From: Sphaerochaeta sp. | GTDB taxonomy: Bacteria > Spirochaetota > Spirochaetia > Sphaerochaetales > Sphaerochaetaceae | Direction of reading: 5' to 3' | DNA: 19,163 nt | Assembly: GCA_003446545.1 (NCBI GenBank) | Contig: DMAO01000103.1 | Span: forward strand, 1 to 19,163 | Part shown: in pieces, positions 1 through 6,010 of the stretch | Numbering within the stretch: the first letter of the stretch is position 1 | How the letters are laid out: every line of letters begins with the position of its first letter | Translations under genes and position numbers: made by a program | The notes under the pieces: model-generated | The model's database searches: none | Told to the model about the DNA's origin: nothing | What the model saw: the letters and a program-made list of their open reading frames with translations, nothing else

Positions 1-247
1 TGGTTTTGAAGGTATCGCAGTTGCCCTGGTCGGTAACTCCACTGCCTTGGGTACCATGCTTGCTGGATTTCTCTTCGGCATGCTTAAGAATGCTCAGGCC
101 CTGATGCAAAGCAAACAGATCCCCAAGGAGATTACCTTTATTATCCAGGGCCTCATTGTCATTTTCATCGCCTTGCGTTCGGCCCTGAAACTCTATCGTG
201 AGTATTTGGATAAGCGCTCACTGCAGAAGGAGGTAGGGGTAAAATGA
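1..247 (+). CDS. Nucleoside ABC transporter permease, C-terminal fragment (YufP/BMP-transporter type)
   Basis: This is the 3' end of a membrane permease gene whose start lies before the window; the frame is open from base 2. The visible part begins GFEGIAVALVGN, a signature near the end of YufP-type permeases that work with BMP-family nucleoside-binding lipoproteins and a double-ABC ATPase. A hydrophobic segment (TFIIQGLIVIFIALRSAL) follows, then a charged cytoplasmic tail. The TGA stop overlaps the ATG of the next gene in ATGA, so the two permeases should be translationally coupled and probably form a heterodimeric channel in the inner membrane. The ATPase and binding protein are not in the window and are expected upstream. 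The family call is firm. The substrate (purine nucleosides rather than other ligands of the family) is inferred from the phosphorylase downstream. Confidence 0.85.
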   Translation, partial: GFEGIAVALVGNSTALGTMLAGFLFGMLKNAQALMQSKQIPKEITFIIQGLIVIFIALRSALKLYREYLDKRSLQKEVGVK

Positions 248-1155
248 GTATGATACTTGGAATGTTCCCTTCAATCCTTATGATAGTGGCCCCCATCCTC
301 ATCACTGCTATCGGAGGCATGATCTGTGAGAAGTCAGGCGTTGTCAACATCGCCCTCGAAGGCCTTATGGCCATCGGGGCCTGTACAGCAGCCTCTTCTC
401 ATGTTCTGATGGAGAGTGCGGGAGTTCCCCACCACCTCTCGATCATACTTGCCTTGATTTCAGGTGCCTTTGCCGGTGGGGCCTTCTCCCTGATCCATGC
501 TGTAGCAGCGATTAACCTCAATGCGGACCAGACCATCAGCGGTACCGGTATCAACCTGCTCTCCAGTGGAGTGACAATCTTTGCCTCTCAGATTCTTTTC
601 TCTGCAGACCGGACCCAGGAGTTCAGGATGGGAATGCAGACTGACTTTATGGGAATCTATCCCACAGCCTATATCGCCATCGCGGTGGTGATCCTCTCCT
701 GGTTCATGCTCTACAAACTGCCCTTTGGTATGCACTTGCGAGCGTGTGGCGAGCATCCTAGTGCAGCAGAGAGTGTGGGCATAAATGTCAAGAGGATGCG
801 GTACTTTGCAGTCCTGTCCAGTGGGATCCTCGCAGGTCTTGCAGGGGGGTGTGTAGTATTGACACAGACCATCCAATACACCTCCAATACCATCAACGGA
901 CGAGGCTTCATTGCCCTTGCAGCGGTCTCTTTTGGCCGATGGAGACCTCTTGGGGTATTGGGAGCAGCCTTCCTCTTTGGCGCTGCCCAGGCCTTTGCCA
1001 TCATAGCGAACAACATCCCTGCCTTGCGTGTCCTGCCTACCGAGGTATTCAATATCCTACCCTATGTGACCACCCTGGTTGCACTGGTGCTTTTCAGCGG
1101 TAAGAACTACGCACCTCGTGCTGCAGGAAAACCCTATGAGAAGGGGGCTTCCTGA
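244..1155 (+). CDS. Nucleoside ABC transporter permease (YufQ/BMP-transporter type)
   Basis: A complete 303-residue integral membrane protein, the second permease of the same importer. The N-terminal region reads ILITAIGGMICEKSGVVNIALEG, closely matching the conserved GGxxxExSGVxNIxLEG segment of YufQ-like permeases of the branched-chain/BMP superfamily. About eight hydrophobic segments follow, and the segment around RACGEHPSAAESVGINV (about residues 163-180) is the cytoplasmic coupling loop (R-x-x-G-E-x-P-x-A-A-x-x-x-G) that contacts the ATPase. The start ATG overlaps the stop of the preceding permease (ATGA). The stop TGA shares one base with the ATG of the nucleoside phosphorylase. The length is normal for the family. 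Transport of purine nucleosides is likely given the neighbour, but the ligand cannot be read from the permease itself. Confidence 0.9.
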   Translation: MSMILGMFPSILMIVAPILITAIGGMICEKSGVVNIALEGLMAIGACTAASSHVLMESAGVPHHLSIILALISGAFAGGAFSLIHAVAAINLNADQTISGTGINLLSSGVTIFASQILFSADRTQEFRMGMQTDFMGIYPTAYIAIAVVILSWFMLYKLPFGMHLRACGEHPSAAESVGINVKRMRYFAVLSSGILAGLAGGCVVLTQTIQYTSNTINGRGFIALAAVSFGRWRPLGVLGAAFLFGAAQAFAIIANNIPALRVLPTEVFNILPYVTTLVALVLFSGKNYAPRAAGKPYEKGAS

Positions 1156-1874
1156 TGACACCCCACAACAGGGCGAACAAAGGTGATATCGCCCCTATCG
1201 TATTAGCCCCTGGAGACCCTTTGCGTGCAAAGCTGGTTGCAGAGAAGTTCCTTACAGATGCTCGCCTGGTTACCGATGTGCGTAATGTCCTGGGGTATAC
1301 AGGGCTGTATAGGGGAAAAGAGGTGAGTGTCCTCTCTACAGGCATGGGCGGCCCCTCTGCAGGAATCTATAGTTATGAACTGTTTACTGAGTATGATGTT
1401 GAGGCCATCATCCGAATAGGAACCTGTGGAGGTCTCCAACCCAAGATAGGGATAGGGGCTTTGGTCTTTGCCCTGACAGCCAGCACTGATTCCCGATGGG
1501 CTCACCAGTATAACCTGAAGGGAACCCTCAGCCCCTCCTGTGATGCTTCCTTACTGCTAGAGGCAGTGGCCCAAGCAAAAGAGATGGGGTATGAGCACCA
1601 TCTGGGAATGGTCTTTTCCAGTGACCTGTTCTCCTCCTACAATGCCCTGGGTGAAAATAGTTGGAAGGCCTGGGCCCGTATGGGAGCCCTTGCCCAAGAT
1701 ATGGAGAGCTATGCTCTCTATGCTACAGCGGCATGGTGTGGCAAGAGAGCCCTCTCTATCCTGACTATGACAGACAGCTGTGTGACACACGAAGGTCTGT
1801 CTGACGAGAGAAGGATGACTGCCCTCTATCCAATGGTGTCGGTGGCGTTAGGCACTGCTTGGGAGGCCCTATGA
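1155..1874 (+). CDS. deoD: Purine nucleoside phosphorylase, DeoD type
   Basis: A 239-residue cytoplasmic member of the PNP/UDP phosphorylase superfamily that cleaves nucleosides with phosphate to base plus (deoxy)ribose-1-phosphate. The active-site layout matches hexameric E. coli DeoD almost position for position: His4, Gly20 and Arg24 (APGDPLRAK), Arg43 (DVRNVLG), Arg87 (IIRIGTCGG), a Met-Glu pair at about 182-183 (AQDMESYALY) for ribose, and an Asp at about 206 (TMTDS) for the purine. The phosphate-contacting Ser90 of DeoD is Thr here, a conservative change. It starts inside the TGATG overlap with the permease gene, so imported nucleosides would meet the enzyme made from the same mRNA. Uridine phosphorylase is the main alternative, but the Met-Glu/Asp pattern favours purine specificity. 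Confidence 0.85.
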   Translation: MTPHNRANKGDIAPIVLAPGDPLRAKLVAEKFLTDARLVTDVRNVLGYTGLYRGKEVSVLSTGMGGPSAGIYSYELFTEYDVEAIIRIGTCGGLQPKIGIGALVFALTASTDSRWAHQYNLKGTLSPSCDASLLLEAVAQAKEMGYEHHLGMVFSSDLFSSYNALGENSWKAWARMGALAQDMESYALYATAAWCGKRALSILTMTDSCVTHEGLSDERRMTALYPMVSVALGTAWEAL

Positions 1875-2479
1875 CTTTTCTCGAAGCGATGCAGAACCGA
1901 TTTGCCTGCAAGCTCTATTCTGATAAAAAGATTGCTGAAGAGGACCTTCTCACCATATTGGAATATGGTCGGCTGAGTCCGACTTCCTTTGGTCTGGAGC
2001 TTTGGTCCTTTCATGTGGTGGAGAAGCCCTCTTTGCGAAAGAGTCTCTATACTGCCTGTTTTGGGCAGGAGTCTGTCCTGACGGCCCCTCTTAGCATCGT
2101 CACACTCTCCAGGGCTCAGGCCTACCTGGATCCTGATGGCCCTCTGGTAAAGGAACGCGGCTCACGCTTTCCAGGTTCCCTCTCTGATTTTGTGGAGGAC
2201 TACCGACCGTATTATGATTTTCTGCGGGAACAAGGCCGCCTGGAAGGCTGGTCACGCAGTCAGGGCTATCTGGCAGTTGCCAATATGATGACCGGAGCTG
2301 CCGATCTGGGGATCCAGAGCTGTGCCATCGAAGGGTTTGATGAGGATTTGGTGCTTGCAATTCTTGGCCTGGACCGTGAAGACTGGACCGTCTCCATGGT
2401 CATACCCTTCGGATATCCTGGTGAGCCTGTCCGTCCAAAGATCAGGGCGAGCCTGGCGAGCTTGGTGGTTCGGCACTAG
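1871..2479 (+). CDS. Nitroreductase-family FMN oxidoreductase (NfsB-like)
   Basis: A 202-residue protein of the nitroreductase fold, which normally forms FMN-containing homodimers that reduce substrates with NAD(P)H. Visible signatures are the FMN-phosphate region at the N-terminus (NRFACKLY, Arg10/Lys14), the loop SPTSFGLELW (about 36-45), the helix ANMMTGAADLGIQSCAIEGF (about 140-160) and the terminal VIPFGYPGEPVRPK segment. I chose the ATG at 1871 because it overlaps the phosphorylase stop as ATGA and has GGGAGG at 1861-1866; an in-frame TTG at 1859 would add four residues but would sit upstream of that site. It is the last gene of the nucleoside operon. Its substrate is unknown; the family covers nitroaromatics, quinones and flavins, and a role in nucleoside metabolism is only suggested by position. 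Confidence 0.85.
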   Translation: MTFLEAMQNRFACKLYSDKKIAEEDLLTILEYGRLSPTSFGLELWSFHVVEKPSLRKSLYTACFGQESVLTAPLSIVTLSRAQAYLDPDGPLVKERGSRFPGSLSDFVEDYRPYYDFLREQGRLEGWSRSQGYLAVANMMTGAADLGIQSCAIEGFDEDLVLAILGLDREDWTVSMVIPFGYPGEPVRPKIRASLASLVVRH

Positions 2480-2488
2480 GAGGAGGGT

Positions 2489-3406
2489 TCAGTCTAGGGC
2501 GAGAAGAGCCTCTTCGATGAGCGACCAGAAGCAGGTGGTGTCCGCCTCCTTGGCAACGAGGACACCACCTTCCTTACAAGGCTTGCCCCTGAGGGTTTTC
2601 CCGTATGTTTCTTGGTCTTCAAGTTCTACACTGACCTCATGCCTTGCATAGGTAAAAGGCTTGGGATCGATCAGGTATGCAATACAGAGAGGGTCATGCA
2701 TGGCAGGGTAACCGGCACCTTTCTTTTGGTAGTTCGCCATATAGGTATCCATGCAAGAGCAGAAAAGCTTTGCGCTCTCTCCTCCAAAGGTCTTGTAGCG
2801 TGAGAGGGCATCTGGGGAGAGGGTTACCTTTGTGGTGCAATCTAGGGGGAACATCACCAAGGGGGCTCCACTGGAGAATACAATCTGGGCGGCTTCCGGG
2901 TCAGCATAGGTGTTGAACTCAGCGTCGGGGGTAACATTGCCACCCACGAAAGATCCCCCCATCAGGACAATCTGTTTTACCGCTCTGATAATCCTAGGTT
3001 CTTGTTGCATGGCAAGGGCTATGTCGGTTAAGGGCCCGACAGGTACCAATGTAATCTCGCCGGGATTGTTCATGATGGTGTCTATGATGAACTGGATGCC
3101 GCTTCCCTCCTGCACCTGTTGGCGTCTTCTCTGGTGGAAGACAGGCCCATCGAGCCCGCTTGCCCCATGAAAGTCCCCTGCATCGACACGCTCCCTTTTC
3201 AGGGGTTTTGACGAACCTGCATAGACAGGGGCGACGATTCCCACTACTTCGCAGACATTGAGAGTGTTTTCAAGTGTCCTTTCCAGCCCTACATTTCCTG
3301 CAGTGGCAACCAGACCTTCCAGGTGGATAGCTTCTGAGCCGGATGCGAGGATGATGGCCACTGCGTCATCGAGGCCTGTATCAACATCAAGGATAATTCT
3401 TTGCAT
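2489..3406 (-). CDS. Inosine-uridine preferring nucleoside hydrolase family protein
   Basis: A 305-residue cytoplasmic enzyme that hydrolyses the N-glycosidic bond of ribonucleosides. The calcium-binding DxDxGxDD motif sits at the N-terminus (DVDTGLDDA, residues 7-15). HGASGLDG, the LMGGSF strand, AEFNTYADPEAA and the late MHDPLCIAYL (His-Asp pair) complete the family pattern. A start ten codons upstream is possible, but the ATG at 3404-3406 places the DxD motif at the usual position and has AAGGAA seven bases before it. The gene ends nine bases from the nitroreductase stop, tail to tail. Having both a phosphorylase and a hydrolase at one locus suggests different nucleoside sets or conditions for the two enzymes. 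The base specificity cannot be read from the sequence. Confidence 0.93.
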   Translation of the reverse strand: MQRIILDVDTGLDDAVAIILASGSEAIHLEGLVATAGNVGLERTLENTLNVCEVVGIVAPVYAGSSKPLKRERVDAGDFHGASGLDGPVFHQRRRQQVQEGSGIQFIIDTIMNNPGEITLVPVGPLTDIALAMQQEPRIIRAVKQIVLMGGSFVGGNVTPDAEFNTYADPEAAQIVFSSGAPLVMFPLDCTTKVTLSPDALSRYKTFGGESAKLFCSCMDTYMANYQKKGAGYPAMHDPLCIAYLIDPKPFTYARHEVSVELEDQETYGKTLRGKPCKEGGVLVAKEADTTCFWSLIEEALLALD

Positions 3407-3452
3407 GTATAGTTCCTTTGTTTGCTTGGGTAGCATGATAATCAGTATAGTG

Positions 3453-3466
3453 GCAACTACTGTTGC
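3453..3466. promoter_or_regulatory. Dyad GCAAC-TACT-GTTGC in the nucleoside hydrolase promoter region
   Basis: A perfect 5+4+5 palindrome lies 47-60 bases upstream of the nucleoside hydrolase ATG. On the minus strand it is followed two bases later by TATACT (a -10-like hexamer) and preceded by TTCCTA, so it could fill the spacer between -35 and -10 as an operator. The -35 match is weak, so this is a candidate only. Confidence 0.35.
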
Positions 3467-3663
3467 TAGGAATACCGGTGATCGCCCGAAGAGTACCTAA
3501 AACCACTGGGGAAGGCGCCGATAACGATGGAGGTGTTCCTGCAGTTCTCCTCAGACACTACCTGCTTCATCGCTGTCATTGACCTTCCCTCAGATAGTAG
3601 CATACCAGCCAAAGGGCATAAAGAGCCTTCACAAAATTACCTGGGAAAGATTGCCTAAGCAGA

Positions 3664-3712
3664 TATGCCTATTCCCTAGTATGCCATCCCATATGCCTAG
3701 GGAGCCTATGCT
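3664..3712. repeat. Iterated TATGCC motifs with embedded inverted repeat
   Basis: TATGCC occurs at 3664-3669, 3680-3685 and 3692-3697, with a TATGCT at 3707-3712 (start-to-start steps 16, 12 and 15). Between them TCCCTAG (3673-3679) and CTAGGGA (3697-3703) form a 7-bp inverted repeat with a 17-base loop. The cluster lies 59-107 bases upstream of the alpha/beta hydrolase ATG, where an activator or repressor array could bind. Its function is unknown. Confidence 0.35.
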
Positions 3713-3754
3713 GTTTCAGTTCTTGTATTCTAGTAGAAAATTGGGGGCAAGTTG

Positions 3755-3763
3755 TGGTAGAAT
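3755..3763 (+). promoter_or_regulatory. Extended -10 promoter element next to the ATG (possible leaderless transcript)
   Basis: TGG-TAGAAT at 3755-3763 matches an extended -10 (TGn plus a TATAAT-like hexamer). The ATG of the alpha/beta hydrolase follows seven bases after the hexamer, where transcription would normally begin. No Shine-Dalgarno sequence lies in the intervening TCTTGTCT or just upstream. No good -35 is seen, which is usual for extended -10 promoters. Confidence 0.45.
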
Positions 3764-3770
3764 CTTGTCT

Positions 3771-4574
3771 ATGAGAATCATACAAACAGCAGTTGGAAAG
3801 AAACAAGGGCGCCTTACAGGCTACCTACAGGATTTTACCCAGGATGGGGGGATACGGAATATCAGGCCTACGGTGGTAATCTGCCCTGGAGGTGGCTATC
3901 GTTTTCTTTCGGAAAGGGAACGTGACCCCGTGGCCCTTCACTTTCTCTCGATGAGCTACAATGTCTTCATACTGGATTATTCGGTACAGGAGGATGCTTC
4001 CTCGCTGAACCCCCTCATTGAGGCAAGTGATGCCATCATCAAGATCCGAGAGCATGCAGAGCAGTGGATGTGCGATCCCCATAGCATAGCCATTATGGGC
4101 TTCAGTGCAGGTGGCCATCTTGCCGCCTCCTTGGCAACGCTGCATGACCATCCAAGGTTACGTTCGGTCTTCGATACTAAGGGAGGCCTAAACCGCCCTG
4201 ATGCCGCAGTGCTCTGCTACCCTGTCATATCCACAAAAGACGATATTGGTCACAAGGAGAGCTCAGACTGGGTTAGCGGGAAGGATGAGGAGGACCGCAA
4301 GCTGTTCAGCCTGGAAGACCAGGTAACCGCTTCCACGGTTCCCTGCTTTATCTGGCATACCGTCACAGATGCCTCTGTCCCTGTGGAGAACAGCATGCAC
4401 TTTGCCTCTGCTCTGAAGGCCAAGGATATCCCCTTTGCCCTGCATCTCTTCGGTGAGGGGTCCCATGGCCTGTCGATGTGCAACCATGAGGTTGGAAATC
4501 CCAACTGCGCATGTCAGGCCTGGGTAGGGCTCTGTTCCACCTGGCTCAACGATAGGTTCGAGCACGACCTATAG
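3771..4574 (+). CDS. Alpha/beta hydrolase, acetylesterase/xylan-esterase-like (BD-FAE group)
   Basis: A 267-residue serine hydrolase without a signal peptide, so probably cytoplasmic. The oxyanion-hole strand is VVICPGGGYRFLSERERDPVA (residues 35-55, given here only to show its PGGGY core). The nucleophile elbow is GFSAGG with Ser112, and the probable acid and base are Asp200 (HTVTDASVP) and His232 (EGSHGLS). This pattern is typical of small esterases that remove acetyl or feruloyl groups from sugars. I chose the ATG at 3771 because the family starts close to that point and the promoter-like element lies immediately before it. It converges with the FAD oxidoreductase gene, the two coding regions overlapping by six bases. 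The natural substrate is unknown; an acetylated sugar or acyl compound is a family-based guess. Confidence 0.85.
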   Translation: MRIIQTAVGKKQGRLTGYLQDFTQDGGIRNIRPTVVICPGGGYRFLSERERDPVALHFLSMSYNVFILDYSVQEDASSLNPLIEASDAIIKIREHAEQWMCDPHSIAIMGFSAGGHLAASLATLHDHPRLRSVFDTKGGLNRPDAAVLCYPVISTKDDIGHKESSDWVSGKDEEDRKLFSLEDQVTASTVPCFIWHTVTDASVPVENSMHFASALKAKDIPFALHLFGEGSHGLSMCNHEVGNPNCACQAWVGLCSTWLNDRFEHDL

Positions 4575-5852
4575 GGTCATGACGATTCCCTCAGCAGAAC
4601 GGATGCCACTTGCCCAGGCACCGGTTATACCACGGCTGGTACCTGCTCCATCTCCTGCAAACCATACATCCTCGGTGACACGGAAGCGTTCATCAAGGTA
4701 GGCCGGTTTGTTGGCATATAACTTGATTTCAGGGTAGTACATGATGGTGGAGGGGTGAAGGACTCCCGGTACGATAGTGTCGAGGTTCTTCATTGCCCGC
4801 CAGATCGATCGCAGTATCTTTGCCGGAATGGCAAGGGAAATGTCCCCCGGACAGCAGGTTTTCAGCGAAGGCTCAAAATCATAGAGATCACCGCTGAAGC
4901 TGTCTTCCTTGCTTCTGGAGCCTAGGCGGAAGTCCCCTACACGCTGCATCAGAGGCTTGCCACCTCCCATCAGTGCAGCCTGCAAGCCAAGATTCTCGGC
5001 GAAAGCCTGCCCACTCGCCAAGGGTTCGGTGAAGCGTACCGTCTTGAGGATGGCAAAGTTCACCAGACCGTTGTCGCTGTGGGTGTCGGCTGAAAAGGCA
5101 TGCCCGTTGACCGAGTGCCACTGGTCGCCACGGCTTGTGGCATAGCGCTCACGAACCACATGGGCATTGCCACTGTTGGTACAGAAGGTCCTTACCTTGT
5201 CAGGAAAGTAGAACTTCGGGTCATAATAATCCTTTACGATAGGGTAGTGCTCGATGCGTGTCTCCACCCTGATACCAATATCGACGATGTTATCGACGAA
5301 GGGGACGTTGAGGGTATGCATGAGATCCTGTAGGAAATGAAAGCCCTTTCGACCTGGGGCTACCAGAAGTTTCTTGTACCCGATCTCCCGCTTCTCGGTG
5401 GTGATAAAACGCTCTTGATTGTGAATATTTTCCATCGCCTCCCCTAGGGCGAGCTCAACTCCAAGCTCCTGAAGTTGTACCAACAAGGCCTTGATGAGTA
5501 GCAGCCCTCCATCGGTACCGAGATGAGTCTGCCTGATGTCCAAAAGCGTACAACCCAGGCGTTCTGCTCTCTTCTGGTAGATACCTATGTTGGTCTTAGG
5601 GAGGAAGGATGGCTTCAGGAATTCAATGACTTGTTCGAGGTAGTGATTGGCATCTTGTGCCTCCCAGTACTCGGTGGGAAATCCGATGGGGAAGGTGAAA
5701 TTCATCTTGCAGTCGTTGCGCATGCCACCTGTAGAGGCTCTCTCTCTGTCAAGCATGAGAATCTTGAGATCGGGTCTCTTGTCTGCAATGGTGAAGGCAG
5801 CTCCCATTCCTGCAGGTCCGCTCCCTACAATGACAACATCATATGTTTCCAT
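4569..5852 (-). CDS. FAD-dependent oxidoreductase (COG2509-like NAD(FAD)-utilising dehydrogenase)
   Basis: A 427-residue flavoprotein. The N-terminal Rossmann motif VVIVGSGPAGMGAA (about residues 6-19) binds the ADP part of FAD. The C-terminal segment VWFAGDGAGTSRGITGAWASGI is the second FAD contact, with the GD motif and the SRGIxGA sequence typical of the COG2509 group of uncharacterised dehydrogenases. The middle carries a Cys-rich stretch (KTCCPGD) and a GGK motif, and there is no recognisable iron-sulphur cluster pattern. The start has GGAGGG seven bases upstream and is preceded by a good promoter. The reaction is unknown; relatives are annotated only as FAD-dependent dehydrogenases. The gene is divergent from the HTH-Fic regulator, which could control it. 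Confidence 0.8.
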   Translation of the reverse strand: METYDVVIVGSGPAGMGAAFTIADKRPDLKILMLDRERASTGGMRNDCKMNFTFPIGFPTEYWEAQDANHYLEQVIEFLKPSFLPKTNIGIYQKRAERLGCTLLDIRQTHLGTDGGLLLIKALLVQLQELGVELALGEAMENIHNQERFITTEKREIGYKKLLVAPGRKGFHFLQDLMHTLNVPFVDNIVDIGIRVETRIEHYPIVKDYYDPKFYFPDKVRTFCTNSGNAHVVRERYATSRGDQWHSVNGHAFSADTHSDNGLVNFAILKTVRFTEPLASGQAFAENLGLQAALMGGGKPLMQRVGDFRLGSRSKEDSFSGDLYDFEPSLKTCCPGDISLAIPAKILRSIWRAMKNLDTIVPGVLHPSTIMYYPEIKLYANKPAYLDERFRVTEDVWFAGDGAGTSRGITGAWASGIRSAEGIVMTL

Positions 5853-5873
5853 CTGGTCCCTCCAAAGAAGTAT

Positions 5874-5890
5874 GGAAGGCTCTTCCTTCC
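5874..5890 (-). promoter_or_regulatory. 5'-leader hairpin of the FAD oxidoreductase gene
   Basis: GGAAGG (5874-5879) and CCTTCC (5885-5890) form a 6-bp stem with a 5-base loop. It lies between the predicted promoter and the ribosome-binding site of the minus-strand oxidoreductase gene. It may stabilise the leader or affect initiation. Confidence 0.35.
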
Positions 5891-5895
5891 GTGTT

Positions 5896-5924
5896 ATTAT
5901 CCCGATTCTTACTTGTTTGGTAAA
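5896..5924 (-). promoter_or_regulatory. Sigma70-type promoter of the FAD oxidoreductase gene
   Basis: On the minus strand TTTACC (5924-5919) is followed after exactly 17 bases by GATAAT (5901-5896). The hexamers match the vegetative consensus at four and five positions. The start of transcription would fall about 35-40 bases before the ATG at 5852. Confidence 0.55.
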
Positions 5925-5947
5925 GCCCTGTTTGTTTTAGGAAGGTA

Positions 5948-5976
5948 TTGAAAAGTAACGTGGAATAGGATACTAT
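5948..5976 (+). promoter_or_regulatory. Sigma70-type promoter of the HTH-Fic regulator operon
   Basis: TTGAAA (5948-5953), a 17-base spacer and TACTAT (5971-5976) make a strong vegetative promoter, with an expected start near 5983. It drives the regulator and deacylase genes and is overlaid by GGAATA half-sites. Confidence 0.65.
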
Positions 5977-5991
5977 TCCTTATTAGGAATA
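5962..5991. promoter_or_regulatory. Candidate operator: three alternating GGAATA half-sites over the -10
   Basis: GGAATAG (5962-5968) pairs with CTATTCC (5973-5979) across four bases. The ATTCCT part of the second arm also pairs with AGGAAT (5985-5990) across another four bases. The result is three half-sites in alternating orientation, covering the -10 hexamer and start point. This geometry fits cooperative repression. The obvious candidate binder is the HTH protein encoded directly downstream. Confidence 0.5.
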
Positions 5992-6010
5992 CTAATTAGG
6001 AGCCCACACT

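Larger units (their letters stand above)
3407..3770. other. 364-bp intergenic region between divergent genes
   Basis: The only stretch longer than 300 bp without a convincing gene. It separates the divergent nucleoside hydrolase and alpha/beta hydrolase genes. The right part is open in the frame of the alpha/beta hydrolase for 64 codons from a TTG at 3579, but that translation looks unlike any esterase N-terminus and has no ribosome-binding site. Structures seen are a perfect GCAAC-N4-GTTGC dyad near the hydrolase start, four TATGCC-like motifs, a TCCCTAG/CTAGGGA inverted repeat and an extended -10 element abutting the ATG at 3771. No terminator-like hairpin with a T tract and no tRNA-like fold was seen. 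Confidence 0.6.

Noticed and set aside
460..876. 138-codon open frame on the minus strand inside the second nucleoside permease
   Set aside because: It is antisense to a clearly conserved permease, has no start signal and its product is low in hydrophobic order and unrecognisable; it is a shadow of codon bias.
3579..3770. In-frame extension of the alpha/beta hydrolase from a TTG
   Set aside because: There is no ribosome-binding site, the translated part does not resemble esterase N-termini, and a promoter-like element lies inside it just before the ATG at 3771.
5523..5951. 142-codon plus-strand frame antisense to the FAD oxidoreductase
   Set aside because: The opposite strand carries the Rossmann motif in good context; this frame lacks a ribosome-binding site and recognisable motifs.
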